Source: Sciurus carolinensis
Taxonomy: Eukaryota; Chordata; Mammalia; Rodentia; Sciuridae
DNA length: 64,000 nt
Direction: 5' to 3'
Assembly (NCBI RefSeq): GCF_902686445.1
Contig: NC_062232.1
Location: 76,463,440-76,527,439, forward strand
The notes beneath the pieces were generated by a model. The model saw only the letters and a list, made by a program, of their open reading frames with translations. It searched no databases and was not told the origin of the DNA. Shown here piece by piece: positions 10,668 through 22,659 of the stretch (the first letter of the stretch is position 1; each line of letters begins with the position of its first letter). The translations under genes were made by a program, and so were the position numbers.

Positions 10668-13600
10668 GTGCAACCCCACTGAAAATAGTAAAATAAAGCT
10701 GTTGAAAATAAGGAGGAAACAGAGAAAAAGGTTATAGAGACAACAGAACTTCTACTTCCTTGCTGTCCTGTGTCATTCAACAATCAATTTGAACATTTTC
10801 CTGGAAATTTTTTGAGGAAGAAAATCTTGTTTTGTTTTCCCACCATTCCTCTGTGCTTTGTAAGGTCTCAATTAAAATATGCTAAACAATCAAAGAACAA
10901 CACACACAAAAGTAAGCAACATCAGATGGACCATTAAATGTTACCTATAAGGTCCTATGTTTCTCAATATACTATGAAGATACATGCAATAAAATGAAAG
11001 ATCATTGGTAATGATATTTTACACCATTAGTAATTACTAATCACTGTATATTCAAAGAGTGTTTTATGAGAAGGGTATTCTTGCTTTATTTTTTGCTGTT
11101 TAGAACTTCATCAAATTTTATTGAAATCTGAGGTAATTTACTAAATTATTCAGAAAGTTTGACTTTAGAAATGAATGGGTGGTAGGAGACTAGACTTAGT
11201 ATCTTTTATTTAAAAGGAGACAGAACGTTTACCATAACAAAGTAATGTTTATAATATTAGGGCTTTTCATTCAAGGATCTTATTTTCAATTAGGCTAGTT
11301 GTTGGTATAGTGAATAGAATGACTGATTCACTCAGTAAAGATTTCAATCTCATTTGGCTAAAACTAAATCTAAAGATTTAAAAATGAAGTTTTAGCTTGA
11401 CTTATATGTAAAGTTCTTCTTTTTGGGCTTGTAAATATGGTGAGATAAAGACACAAAAGATTGATTTCAGTAATGAAGATTATTTCAAAGATACAAAGGA
11501 CTATGATCTTTCTGTAATAAGGAACTAGTATAAGAAGTGTGAACTGTTAAGTCAAATTTAAGATTCATTTCTTCGGAGATCCAATCTTATTACATCACAG
11601 ATGGAAGCATTACATAAACTAATGAATATCAAACTGTGAATGACAGATGATACTGATACTATGCCCACTTCAAAGTATTTTCACTTTGGAAGTTAGGTTT
11701 GGAAATAAATGTTTTATTCAAAGGAATCACTTCCAACTTATCATTGTAGAATAGAAAGATAAATCATTTTGACCTGGAGACAGAAGTAACTTCAGTGTCT
11801 ATCAGAGTATTATAGGCAATTATTTGTCTGTGCCTTGGATGTACCACACCAAAAGACATATTCCTGTGACAGAAGTTTCAGCAAGGTAGGAAGACTTGTT
11901 TTGGTATACTAGCATAGATAAATACCTCTGCCTTCTGCCCCATATTTAGTTCTGTAATCTTTTTTGAGTGATTTAGCAAATGTCTGGAATTTTAATTATT
12001 TGGTCAAAGGTCTAAGTAAAACAATTCTAACAACAGAATAACTCTCACTGAAACTTCAGTGTATAATAGCATTGGATTTTTTTGAAACTGACTAGTTATT
12101 TCAAAAATTTAAGAAGTACTATTTACAAAAGTAAATGACAATGTACTTTTCCATTGGTGGTCAAGAATGCTTTACTTCTATATCTCAAAGTAATTTCAAT
12201 AAAGTAGTTGACCTATGAAAAGATATTCTGCAACATGTGTAAGGCATTGATTTTCTAGTAGAAAATAATGAAACAGAATTTGAACAATTTGCTTTCCCTA
12301 TAACTGTGATACATAAAAATTACACCCTGACCAAACTTTCAAGCAGAAAATCAATAAGACTTCAATATCACTGCATTCCATTAAGTATAAATGATTACTT
12401 GGAATACTATTAGGGCAAGTATAAAGACCCAGACAACAAAAAAGTAATTTGATTAATCCATTTTAATGACTTACATCATTTAGTACAATCTTAATATTCT
12501 TAACTCTATCATAATTTACCAGAGGATTACATATTGATGAAACAAATAGTTATATGTTTGGGGGGAATACTTTTAAAAAGATTTGAACCTGACAAAATAC
12601 AATATGCCCTACATCTGTAATATGTTGTTATAATGACTAGTTTGCATTTATTTTCAATTATTAGTAACTATTTTCTTTGTAACAATGGCTAATTACAGAT
12701 TATTGTTTACCTCTTTATCTACAAAATGTATCATAATAATTGAAGAAAACTGGTAATTTTTATTTTTAAAGATTCATTTTAGAGCTTCCAACTATGTAAT
12801 CTTTATAAAGAATGATTCTTTTTTCTTAAATAAACGTTTTTTAAGATTAATAACTGACTGATGCTCCATTGTATAATTTGTCCACTTTTATAGTGAAAAC
12901 ATTCTGGATATACTTCACATGTTGGGGAGGAAACAAAACTGTTTTTGACAAGTATAGGTTTCTGTTTCATCTTGTATTTTTAATAGAAACTGCATTTCAG
13001 TGTTCAGGGAGAAGCAGAATGGGATTTTGGTAAAGGATGTCTGGTCAAATGACTTGTGATTAACTAGCTGTGTTTTATATGACAGTGATGAATAAGGTGA
13101 TAGACTGGATGAAAGTGCTGAATCAGCTTGCATAAGCTGCTTAGGTTTTCTTTGTGAAAGCAGCCAATTGATCTTACTGCTCAAGGTAACGCCAGCTGCA
13201 ACATGTGATGGCAACATTAATGTCCCCATGAAACTCCCCACCCCCAAGACAATACAAAGACTGAGCTGACTGATAAAGTTGACTACTCTATATTGATTCT
13301 GGATTTCTTATTTATGAGGTTTAGAGATTATATTACTCCAATACTATCTCCCCCACCCTCAATCACTTTTTTTTCTTTTTCTTCCTACCTAGTTATGATA
13401 AGCTAAGGAATTTTGCCCAGAAACATAATTTCAATCTACACAAATAAATATTTGGCTTACCTGTTAATGACAACATGTGACAACTTCAATATATTTCAGT
13501 AGGGACAATATCGTAGTGATATGCCTATTAAACAGTTTTTTGTCTTTTGACTAAATAAAAGAGGAATCAGAAAAGTTTGCATCAGGATGATCTATTTGTT

Positions 13601-14221
13601 ATTGCCTGATTAGATAGTCAGCAGTTTAAAACAATTGTGTATTGAATTTCAATTAAAGGCCTGTAAAAATTTATTAAAATCAATTAACGTGCAGAATTGT
13701 ATGAGGGTATACATTCACTTAGGGCCTATAAAACTTAACAAAGAGAAAATGCCTTGTGTAAGGTTACAAGGAGGGTAACTAGAACAAAACAAATGGAAGA
13801 TTTCATGCCCTTAAACCTAATTCTTAGACCAGAAGCTCATAAAATTATTTGTTTTGCTCTATAGCTAACCAGTAGCTCTATAGCTAACCAATAGGCCCAA
13901 TGTTGGAAAAATGAGAACATAAGACTGCAAAACAGTAGTCATACAGAAAAATAAGAATTTAAAAATATAAAGAGGTTGACAAAAATACATACAAGCCCTG
14001 AAGATTCCTCACTATATTAGTCTTTAAGTACACTTTGTACCAAATATTTCTACAAGGTGAGTCTTTCTATTTCTTAAAATTTTAAAATTAAAATTTCAGT
14101 ATTTTTTATATTTCTGACATTTTAAACATTGGAATATAGTTAAGAGAAACAGAAAAAATATATCCATGAAGCATCTACTTTGACACTATCCCAAGTCTTA
14201 TAAGAGCAGTTATAATATGAT
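10668..14221. other. Long single-copy interval
   Basis: About 3.5 kb with no recognised transposon. It is AT-rich, with many TAAT/ATTA words and no open frame of interest. The 110-aa minus-strand frame at 12915-13247 has no domain. A 19-bp unit (GCTCTATAGCTAACCAGTA) is repeated in tandem at 13856-13890. The lack of repeats in this repeat-rich window makes the interval a candidate for conserved non-coding DNA. Confidence 0.45.
13856..13890. repeat. 19-bp tandem duplication
   Basis: GCTCTATAGCTAACCA occurs at 13856 and again at 13875, period 19. It is probably a recent local duplication. Confidence 0.85.
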
Positions 14222-14480
14222 GATTACAAAGCATGGGTTCCTCAGCCAGAACGCCTGGGTTCAAGTCCTGATTCTGACACTTCCTGGATAGGTAACCTTG
14301 GGAAAGAATGTAAACCTCTATATACCTTCATTTCTTCATTTCTAAATGAGAGCTAATTATATTATTTATTTAATTAGATCTCTGATAGGATTATATAATT
14401 ATTACTGTATATGTAAAGCATTTAAATCAGTGCCTAATCCATAACCAGGACTACCTATGTTTGCTGTTTTTATTATGGGG
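14222..14480 (-). mobile_element. MIR SINE
   Basis: Minus-orientation MIR. It reads GAACGCCTGGGTTCAAGTCC, TCTGACACTTCCTGGATAGG, TAACCTTGGG, CTTCATTTCTTCATTTCTAA, ATGAG, then a degraded CATTTAAATCAGTGCCTAA tail. This order is the reverse complement of the MIR consensus. Confidence 0.85.
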
Positions 14481-14718
14481 ATTAGAGAAGCATAAAATTC
14501 ATGAGAGATGTCACAGACTAGTTAAAGAAACAAGACTGACACACATGAAACTATTGACACACGTTACAAAACAGAATAAAATCACTTGATGAATGGTTAT
14601 TCAGCCTATCAATTTTATAATAATTGAGAAGAGAGGGAAGAGTGGAGGAAATTACAATTAATCAAGGAAATCTTGAAAGGGCTAGAGTTTGAAGTAGATA
14701 TGAACAAAACTAAAAGCT

Positions 14719-14890
14719 CATTTTAATGGGTGTTTGCTATCTGTTATGTATTTATAGGGTACTGTGTGCAGATCTGTTTTAATTATGAGGAGTCTCGTCA
14801 GAGAGGGGTAAAGCAAGTAAGTGGTGGAATGCGAATCAGATGTAGGCTATCTAAATCCAGAGCCCTTACTTTTAGCAGTTATTCTTTTTT
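14719..14890 (+). mobile_element. MIR-like SINE fragment
   Basis: A plus-strand fragment with GTTATGTATTTATAGGGTAC, then CAGAGAGGGGTAAAGCAAG, TAAGTGGTGGAATGCGAATC and CCAGAGCCCTTACTTTTAGC. These match the body and 3' part of MIR. The middle is deleted. The 89-aa frame at 14730-14999 lies over this repeat and is not a gene. Confidence 0.65.
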
Positions 14891-15099
14891 GGCCACCAAG
14901 ATTGATAAGATTAGGACAGAGGAAGAAAGATATTCTAGGCAAAGAAAACGAAGAGGACAGAGACACAGAGAGTATATGAATAAAGCTGTATCTCTTTAAA
15001 AATTAATCTATTTCAAAATTAACAATTAAGGATAAAACTAGAGAAGGGAAAATGGGGAGGGAAATAATATAGAAGCTTACATAGGCGAAGTGGGCCATA

Positions 15100-16250
15100 A
15101 TAGTGAGACCCTTAAAATCCAGAAAATATGGTGAGATGATGTAATAGGAAACTACTGGTCAACATAGAGGAAAGAAATGAGAAAATTAGTAGTGGGAGAT
15201 AATTATTTAAGATAAATCTGGAAATGGTTTGAGATAGGAGACTAAAACTAAGAGAAATAACAGGAGATGGTTTAATAAGATTTAAAGATTCTTTTGAGAG
15301 GAGGACATGACACAGAAACATTTGGATAAATAAAAGGCAAAATTCTTTGTTATTAACAGCTCCAAAGGAGATTATATGTGGGAACAGGGTAAGGGCAAGC
15401 TGGAGCTGTAAGAGGCTGCTTGTGTGTGGGAAGCAGGGATGGTGGTATCTAGGTTTCCCCCATTGGCTAATTTGAATAATTTCTCTTACTCCGGGACATA
15501 GAAGCTGTCCTCCGTTGTTTGCTACCTGGATCCAGAGTGAGAACTAGATAAAGGGAACTGATTCACATGGGGGCTGAGTAGATTGCCAATGAAGAAAGGA
15601 ACTGAGAAGTTTTTAACTTTGCCTTCAAAACTGAGTTGACACGGCTCTTGTGAAATTTGTGAATTTTAATATTACAGAGATTGATATAGCAATTCAGGCA
15701 GGAAGGACTGATAAACAGAACTAGGATGATAGCAGTGGGGAGGATACACAAGAGACATTTAAAAAAGGACAGGATGAGGTAAATGATCCTTAGTTATTAG
15801 TACTTCTCTAGAGCTTGGTACAATGTCTTGAAAACCTTAAGTGTTCAATAAACGTTAGTTAAAAGAAAGAAGAAAAGATCTATTTCAAGTTTTCCAGACT
15901 GAGTAAGTGAATGTGGGTGTTAATTTGGAGATATACAAAGATACTTATTCTACACGGCAGATTGGGGGTGGAGGGTGTTAGTGGCAATGATTCATTCAGT
16001 TCTGGATTTATCCAACTTTATCTGACGTTAGAGCTTCCATACAGAAACATCTGATGTGACAATGGGAATATCCTCCTAAGGATATAACACATGGTGTTAT
16101 CTAGAGAGGAAAAAATGGCAAAGGCCTGAATCTTGAGAAATGTTCTTTGAGGCACAGAGTAATAATTTATAAGAAGTTTCAGGTTTTTCTCTAATCCCCA
16201 GTTACCTGATGCTACCTAGAAATAAATGGTGCAGTTGGAAGGAAGATATT
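15100..16250 (+). repeat. Ancient mammalian repeat, family unresolved (copy 1)
   Basis: This segment has the purine-rich, A/G-biased texture and word order of a long repeat that recurs in this window. Examples are a block around GATTGATATAGCAATTCAGG, then ACTAGGATGATAGCAGTGGGG at 15675-15740, and later GGCAAAGGCCTGAATCTTGAG at 16115-16140. The same kinds of blocks recur in the same order at 17440-19680. It is heavily decayed and has no open frame. I recognise the pattern as a mammalian-wide repeat but cannot name it. Confidence 0.4.
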
Positions 16251-17270
16251 TTAGAAGTAACAATTCATAGTAATTTTGGAATTTAATTTCTTTCCACCTT
16301 AAACAGAAAAAATGGAAAAAGATAAGGTGAAAACAATCAGTTTACTGCTTTAGTTACTCCCAGGAGTATCAGATTGGTCCCTTTAGCAGGCACAAGTGGC
16401 ACCAAAGTGAGAGGATGAATATTAGTGCACTTAGAACCTCCACACCTTGTTTTATATGTGATATATTTGGTTTATGTTTATGCATGTGCCATGCTGCTAT
16501 ACTGTTTATGGAAACCTAGCAGAATTAAGTACCTAGAATCTCAACTAATTCTAATCCCTAAAATTCAGCCTCTGAAGTGGAAATTGAGATTTTAAAATAT
16601 TTTCACATTGTGAAGAAGTGTGAAGAGAATTTTTTTCCTCAAAACAACAATAGAAATGCAGCTCCCACCCCACAAAAGATCATTGCTACACATGGAGAAC
16701 AAACAGTTTTCAGTTTTAAAGAAAATAAAAAAGGATAAGGATGATTAAATTGTGAACCAACTACATAAAGAAAAAAATGAGGTTCATTTATTTCATACAT
16801 GTTAGACTGTAAAAATAAAATATATCACATACATGATACTCACTTGGGAAAAAAATACTATTTTCACCAGTGTCCACAGTTGGAAAAAGGACAGTATTAT
16901 CCTGTAATGAGGTTTTTAAATACCAAAAAGGATTACCAAAAAACTGGTATATATAACTTCTTTGGAAAAGCAGAGGGAATGAAATGCTACACAGATATTT
17001 AAAAAATGAAGTTAATACTTATTAAGTTATATTATATATATTAGGCATTTTGAAATATTTGTCTCACTTTATTTCCAAAATCTATTCTTGGCAGATTGGT
17101 CAAAGTTTGCCTAAAAGGACAACTCAAATGACATTGATGAAGAGTAAATCAAAAAATAAATACAAAGGATTGGAAGAAATTTGTATTCTTACAAAATGTG
17201 AATACATGATCACATATTTGTGAAATAATGTTTTTCTGTGATGGAAAGACTCATAAATACCATAAAAGTG
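16251..17270. other. Single-copy DNA
   Basis: No repeat recognised. The 67-aa frame at 16799-17002 has no recognisable domain and sits in AT-rich sequence. Confidence 0.4.
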
Positions 17271-17274
17271 CAGT

Positions 17275-17425
17275 CAGACATATCTGGGTTAAAAATCACA
17301 TATAGGAAATTACTCTCTTTATGACTTTGGCTATATGACTTATTCCCTCTGAGGCCCAGTTTTATTATCTGTTAATGAGAATGATACTATTCTCTACCTC
17401 ATATAATTATTTTCTTTAAAATTAG
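17275..17425 (-). mobile_element. MIR SINE fragment
   Basis: Minus-orientation MIR core: ATGACTTTGGCTATATGACT, CCTCTGAGGCCCAGTTTTAT, TATCTGTTAATGAGAATGAT and CTACCTCATATAATTATTT. This is the usual reversed 'tgtgacctt ... ctcatctgtaaaatg' order of MIR. Confidence 0.75.
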
Positions 17426-17439
17426 ATGTATTATTTTAT

Positions 17440-19680
17440 TCAGCAATAATTTATTGTGTTCCTAAGAACCAGACATTATCCTAGACAGTGAGGTTAAAGC
17501 AATTAAAACCAAGTCACTGTCCTCATGAAATTCACATTTTAGTTGTGATGAGAGGGAGTAATAAAATCAATAAGCAAATATAAAATATGCTACATGGTGG
17601 GAAATGCTACAAAGAAAAGTAATACCAAGAAGTATGGAAAATACATACGTTGCCTGTGAATGGGGTTGCTATTTTATATAGGGTGATTAGGGAAGTAATC
17701 TCTAGTGTGGTGACACTTGAATAAATATTTAAGGGAAGTGAGATAACAAATTATGCATGTTTTGGGAACATCATTTCTAGCAGAATGTGTAGCAAATGTA
17801 ATCTCCCTGAGACCTGCTTGGTATATTCAACAAAAAGCAAGGAGACTAATGTGGAGAGAAGTTCATGGAGAGAGCATGGAGCCAGATCAGGTAGAGCAGT
17901 GAAAAATGTAGCAACTGGTTTTGACTTGGTCTTTTACCATATCGCCTAGGCTAGTACCTTGAAAATAGCTGAGGGGTTAAGTACAGACCCAAGGAGTCCT
18001 CTAAGAAGGCTACTATAATCATTCAGGTGACAGTAACCTCCTTATAGAGTGCAGTTTTGACAAGAGTAGAATTAATGAAGATAGTAAGAAGTTTTCCAAT
18101 TAGGGATATAAATTAAAGGTTAAGTCAGGAGGATTTGTTGATAGATATAATGATGTAGAGAAAAAGAGACATTAGAGATGAACAAAGGATTTGGGAGTTG
18201 ATGAAGAATGAAGGAGTTGTTATTTATTAACATGGAGAAAAAGAATGGGGCAAACAAATCAGATGGTGAAATTCAGGAGTTTGATTTTAATGAAGTTATG
18301 TTTGAGGTGCCCCTAGACACTCAAAAGGAGACATCAGGAAGGAATTTGGAGTACACATTGGATATTTGGGTTTATGGAGCAAGAAGGACTTATACAGCCT
18401 TAAATGTGGCCTTTAAAGCTGTAGGACTAGAGGGAATTACATTGGGTTTCATAAATTAGTGAGGGGCAAATAGCAAAGGAAATTAGAAAGGAGAAGCAAG
18501 TGAAGGAGTAGGAAAAGAAGCAATATGTGGTGTCCCTAAAGCTATATGAAAAAGTGCTGCTTTCCTATAAAACAAAGAGCATATTTAGTAATATGAAGTT
18601 CTCTGTATCATTGGGAGAGCTGGTTTCAATGGAGTGATTGGGGGCAAAATCCTAATTGGAATAAAGTACACAAAAATGGAGGAATTTTGAAAACAATTGT
18701 AGACAACTCTTGAGAAGTATAGCTTTTAAAAGGAGTAGAAAAACACTGAAGGGTAATGGGGGAATTAATATAAACTATTTTTAAAGATGAAAGAAAATGC
18801 AGTATATTTATATGCTGATTGTAATGATCTAATAGAAAGTAGGAAGTTAAGAGAAACTTCACTATATAGAAGAAAGAATTGAGAAATACTAAAACAGTGC
18901 ATTTGATTGAGTGAGAAGAGATGGGAGGACTTGCACATAGATATGACCGTAATCAATTCATTCATAGTAATGGTATTTCTAGGTAGAGAATATGGGCAAA
19001 GATGGACACAGGTAGATGGGTAGATGTGGTGGTAGGGGTATGAGAAACTTCTCATTGTTTTTGTTTTCTCAGTGATCAAGGGAATAAGCTCATGAGATAG
19101 GAATGAAGAATATAAGGATTTTAGAGGTATAAAAAAATATGTGCAGTCCACATCTAAGAGAGTCGGATAGTCAATGGACTAGAAAAAGAAACTAGATTAA
19201 GATTGACAGGCAACACTAAATTCCTCCTTGAGGTTAGTGGTCATACATTTAAAGTGAGGTCAGACAGCTTAAATATATTTTCAACTATGCTTAACTGTGT
19301 GAGTGTGACCTCAGAGTACTGAATTTTAATAGCATTGAGGTTCTGCCAGGTAAATGAGTTGAAGGAAGAGTTTTCATATAGGAGAGTGACCATCATCATG
19401 GGCTATACCACCTAAGTTGAAGTATGTAAGGATATGAAATAGGTTAACATAAAGTGGAAAGGTGGTAGAATCAATGGATGAATGATGCTTGTATAGTTGA
19501 AGGATATTTGAATTTGGATCCATCCTGAAAAGAATGAGTTGGAAATATTGATAGCAATATTTCAAGATACCTGAAACTAAGATTATGAAAGTATATAGGG
19601 AATGAGCTGTGGGAGAGAATGCCTGAGGTAGTTGGGGAAGATCATCAGAGAAAAGGAGGTCAAAACTTTAGAAAAAAAAA
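17440..19680 (+). repeat. Ancient mammalian repeat, family unresolved (copy 2, longest)
   Basis: About 2.2 kb of purine-rich decayed repeat. Recognisable blocks in order are AACCAGACATTATCCTAGAC, TCATGAAATTCACATTTTAG, GAATAAATATTTAAGGGAAG, GAGCCAGATCAGGTAGAGCA, a TCAGGTGACAG block, GGATTTGTTGATAGATATAA, TTCAGGAGTTTGATTTTAAT, TTTGAGGTGCCCCTAGACAC, GGTTTCAATGGAGTGATTGG and TAGACAACTCTTGAGAAGTA. I know these words, in this order, from a long interspersed repeat common in mammalian genomes, but I cannot name the family from memory. The small frames at 18208-18459, 18626-18862 and 18765-19151 lie inside and are not genes. Confidence 0.5.
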
Positions 19681-19684
19681 TTTC

Positions 19685-19785
19685 TTTTATTTGTTTATTT
19701 TTTATTGGTAGTAGTGGGGTTCAATCTCAGGGCCATTCACGTGCTAGGAGAGCATTCTACCACAGAGCTACATTCTAATCCTAAA
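19685..19785 (-). mobile_element. ID-like tRNA-derived SINE, diverged
   Basis: Minus orientation: a T-rich tail (19681-19712), then GTGGGGTTCAATCTCAGGGC, CATTCACGTGCTAGGAGAGC and ATTCTACCACAGAGCTACAT. This is the reversed A-box/B-box layout of the ID-like SINE (compare 20117-20243). Confidence 0.75.
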
Positions 19786-20034
19786 TCCCAAATCTTTAAA
19801 GAAATCACTAAGAATTATGGCATGAGTAATATCATAGTGCACAATAATTAGTTGGGAAATAAAATTTACATGTGATAAAACAGAATGATCCTGAGGTCTG
19901 CAAAACACTTCTAGAAAGAGTCCTAAGGGGTCATATGATACAATGACTTGAGGTTCAGTTTGGATTGAAGGAGGAAAGGAAGGAGGGAAAAATGTCTCCA
20001 AGTGAACACTTATCAAACTTCTAGGCACAATGAC

Positions 20035-20112
20035 ATGAGATTACATACATAAAGAATGCATTTAGCATAGTACTTGGCAAATAGTAAGGGACAATAAATG
20101 AATATTAGCTAT
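20035..20112 (-). mobile_element. MIR 3'/5' end fragment
   Basis: TTTAGCATAGTACTTGGCAA then ATAGTAAGGGACAATAAATG and AATATTAGCTATT match the minus-strand MIR end ('agtgcctggcacatagtaagcgctcaataaatgttagct'). A 250-bp stretch before it (19786-20034) is unassigned. Confidence 0.6.
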
Positions 20113-20116
20113 TGAT

Positions 20117-20243
20117 TTTTAATATTTTTAGTTGTAGATGGACATAATGCCTTTTTTTATTTATTTATGTGGTGCTGAGAATTGAACCCAGTGCCTCATA
20201 CGTGCAAGGCAAGCACTCTACCACTAAGCCACAACCCCAGCCC
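20117..20243 (-). mobile_element. ID-type tRNA-derived SINE
   Basis: Minus orientation: GTTGTAGATGGACATAATGC, a T-rich stretch, TATGTGGTGCTGAGAATTGA, ACCCAGTGCCTCATACGTGC, AAGGCAAGCACTCTACCACT and AAGCCACAACCCCAGCCC. The same element type is at 51197-51323. The reversed B box (GAATTGAACCC, equivalent to GGTTCAATTC) is well kept. Confidence 0.9.
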
Positions 20244-21100
20244 TAGCTATTGTTACATATGTTAGATAATATATTTTAACATATAAAACTTTTAAAATTT
20301 ATATCTCCTTCCTTCCAAAATTCTTCTAAGAAATAATTTATACTATTGGGGTAGCATAAAAATTGTGCTATGGACAGCCACAGTATAGAATGGATGCAAA
20401 ATGTTTCTGAATGGATAGCTGACAGGAAGCTATCATTAAACTTACTGCCAAATATAACATGTTTTAGACCTGTGATGAGTTTCAATTCCTGAAAGTTGTT
20501 TCACGATAGTCAACAGTATGCATCAACACCAAGGTAAGGTTCTGGGAAAATTGTGTCTTTTCATTGTAGGATACAACACCTCCCTCTACGCATTACACTC
20601 AGTTTCAATCATATACAATTTGGCTGCAGTGTCCAAAGGACAAAGTTTTCCTAGACTGCTAGGAAAATTTTAAATCAAATAATGCCATTTTGTTCCACAG
20701 AAAGAGGGAATAAAGTGAGGCTTCCTCTGCACACACAGATGTTGTGGCTAGGTCTGAGAGGGTTATAGTATTACCTAATTTATTGATGTCTCACCTTGAC
20801 AGCAGTCATGGAAACCTCTAGTACGATATGAAAGACACAGAGTTTAATGATCTGAAGCCACTTCCCATCCCCTCTCCATTCAGAAACATTTTGCAAAAAT
20901 CCTGTATTTTGGGAGGCTTAATGTGTAGAAGTTATTGTTTTTTTTATGTTTTGTTGTTATTAAAAACAAATTCCTGAAAATGTAAATCACTTGGAAAAGT
21001 GAATTGTTTTCAAGAACTTTGAAGTTTTTCAGAGGGTGTTAGTTATTTACTAATAACTATACCAAATCTAGCATTTTATAAGGCAAAATTTTGGGGGATT
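20244..21100. other. Single-copy DNA
   Basis: No repeat recognised apart from simple T runs. The 69-aa minus frame at 20276-20485 has no domain. Confidence 0.4.
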
Positions 21101-21277
21101 TTACTGGTGATTGAACCACAGAAGGCTTTACCACTGAATCTCATTGCTAACCCTTTTTTATATTTCATTTAGATACAGGGTCTTGTTGAGTTGCTGAGGC
21201 TAGCTTTGAATTCATGATCCTCCTGTCTCAGCCTCCTGAAGTTCTGGGATTATAGGCATGTGCAATCAGGCCTGGCA
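21101..21277 (-). mobile_element. B1-ID composite SINE, diverged
   Basis: Minus orientation: TTACTGGTGATTGAACCACA, TTTACCACTGAATCTCATTG (ID half), then ATACAGGGTCTTGTTGAGTT, GCTGAGGCTAGCTTTGAATT, CTGTCTCAGCCTCCTGAAGT and TCTGGGATTATAGGCATGTG (B1 half). Confidence 0.85.
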
Positions 21278-21379
21278 AGGCAGTATTTTTATTAAAATGA
21301 TTTTTGTACCTCTACATAGCTAATCAGAATTATTTTGGTGGTGTGCCATTAAGGCTGTGCTTCTTTGCTTTTTTATTTT

Positions 21380-21545
21380 ATCTTCAATATTTACTTATTT
21401 TAAGAATGATCTGGTAATTTTAATTTTAATTGACAAAAATTGTATGCATTTATTGTGTACAATATGTTGTTTTGAAATACACATACACATTGTGAAATTG
21501 CTAAATAGAGTTAATTACCTTATGTATTACCTCATATAATTGTGT
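21380..21545 (-). mobile_element. Old L1M 3' UTR fragment
   Basis: TTTTAATTGACAAAAATTG, GCATTTATTGTGTACAATAT, GTTGTTTTGAAATACACATA and GAAATTGCTAAATAGAGTTA are the reversed 3' UTR words of L1M elements. It is followed further up the window (22.9-26.7 kb) by minus-strand L1 coding remnants in the expected order, so it may be the 3' end of one old element. Confidence 0.6.
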
Positions 21546-22144
21546 GTGTTGGGGGGTGGGAGAGAATATGTAAAATCTATTTTCAGCAATTTTCAAAACA
21601 GGTTGTGCTTCTTTACAGATGAGACTGACTAAATAAAGTTCTGCTCCCTTATAACGCATTCTTCAACTAAGCAGGAGTGATTTGGGCATTCATTTATAAC
21701 AAGCTCTACTTCATCATCAAAAACATTTAAATTTTTTTGAATCTATCAACATCTGATAACCCTGAAGTAGTTCAGGAAAAATTTGTTCTAATATGTCAAT
21801 CTAACCCCATATCTGATGCCTATAGAAGCATTACATTTTCAATGAACTTATTTTATTTATTGAGGACCCATTTTGATAGAAACGATTTCCTTACAGAATT
21901 AATCCTACAGGGAAATCTTTTATTATGAATAAATGCATACTGATGCCTATAAGTGCTCCTTAAAATTGAAGTAAAACCTTGAAGAAACTAAAAATTTTCA
22001 GTTTATAGCTTTACTGAGTATTTTATTCCCTCTTCATACAGACCACCTATTAGGGAACATGGAAACATTAAAAAAGTAGACTTTATCTTCCCAGTAAATA
22101 TATTTTGTGAATATGAAATAATATATATTGAAAAAATATATGTG
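21546..22144. other. Single-copy DNA
   Basis: A short TGTGTGTTGGGGGG tract lies at 21541-21556. Nothing else is recognised. Confidence 0.35.
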
Positions 22145-22560
22145 CAGCAGTCAGAATGATTTCAACCACAAGTAACAGAAATCATTATTCAACCTGAGTC
22201 AAATAATAAAGGAGATTATTGGCTCATGTTCAGGGTTCAGGTGGAATTTAGCATTGATTCTTCTGGTGCACCAGATTTCCTTTGGGAGAAACCTTACTGT
22301 GCCACCCAGTTTCTGCTTTGTCCTAAAGTCAGATTCTGTCTTTCTAAACTTCACATCCATATGCTTCAACATCAAGAAGGACAGAGATAGTGTTTCTGAA
22401 AGTCATGCCTACTAGATTGCCCTAATTTACATACTATCTCTGTTCAAGACAGTCACTGTAATGAGGAGGAGGACTTATGGGCTTATAACAGTGAGCATTC
22501 ATATACGGAGCTGGTGGAAGACAGATGCTCTAAATACTAGAAGGGGAAGGAGTGAATGTC
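22145..22560 (+). repeat. Ancient interspersed repeat, family unresolved
   Basis: ACCACAAGTAACAGAAATC, AAAGGAGATTATTGGCTCAT and GTTCAGGTGGAATTTAGC resemble a mammalian repeat whose words are 'caagtaacagaaaaccc ... ggaatttattggctcatg'. The remainder is only loosely similar, and I give no family name. Confidence 0.4.
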
Positions 22561-22659
22561 ACAACAAAAAAATCTGGGTTACGACTACTCACTATAATCA
22601 TCTTTTCCCCACTATAATAATCTTTTCCACTGATTAGAAAGGACATTTTCTATTCTGCT

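Noticed and set aside
10445..10783. 112-aa minus-strand frame
   Set aside because: It spans a SINE and a (CA)n run; the valine-cysteine repeat is the microsatellite.
12915..13247. 110-aa minus-strand open frame
   Set aside because: No domain, and no codon pattern I can defend as coding. I would reconsider it only if it were conserved in other rodents.
18208..19151. Frames of 78-128 aa around 18.2-19.2 kb
   Set aside because: They lie within a long decayed interspersed repeat on both strands.
20117..20243. tRNA gene
   Set aside because: A tRNA-like B box is present, but this is a SINE with a T-rich tail and relatives elsewhere in the window, with no complete cloverleaf.
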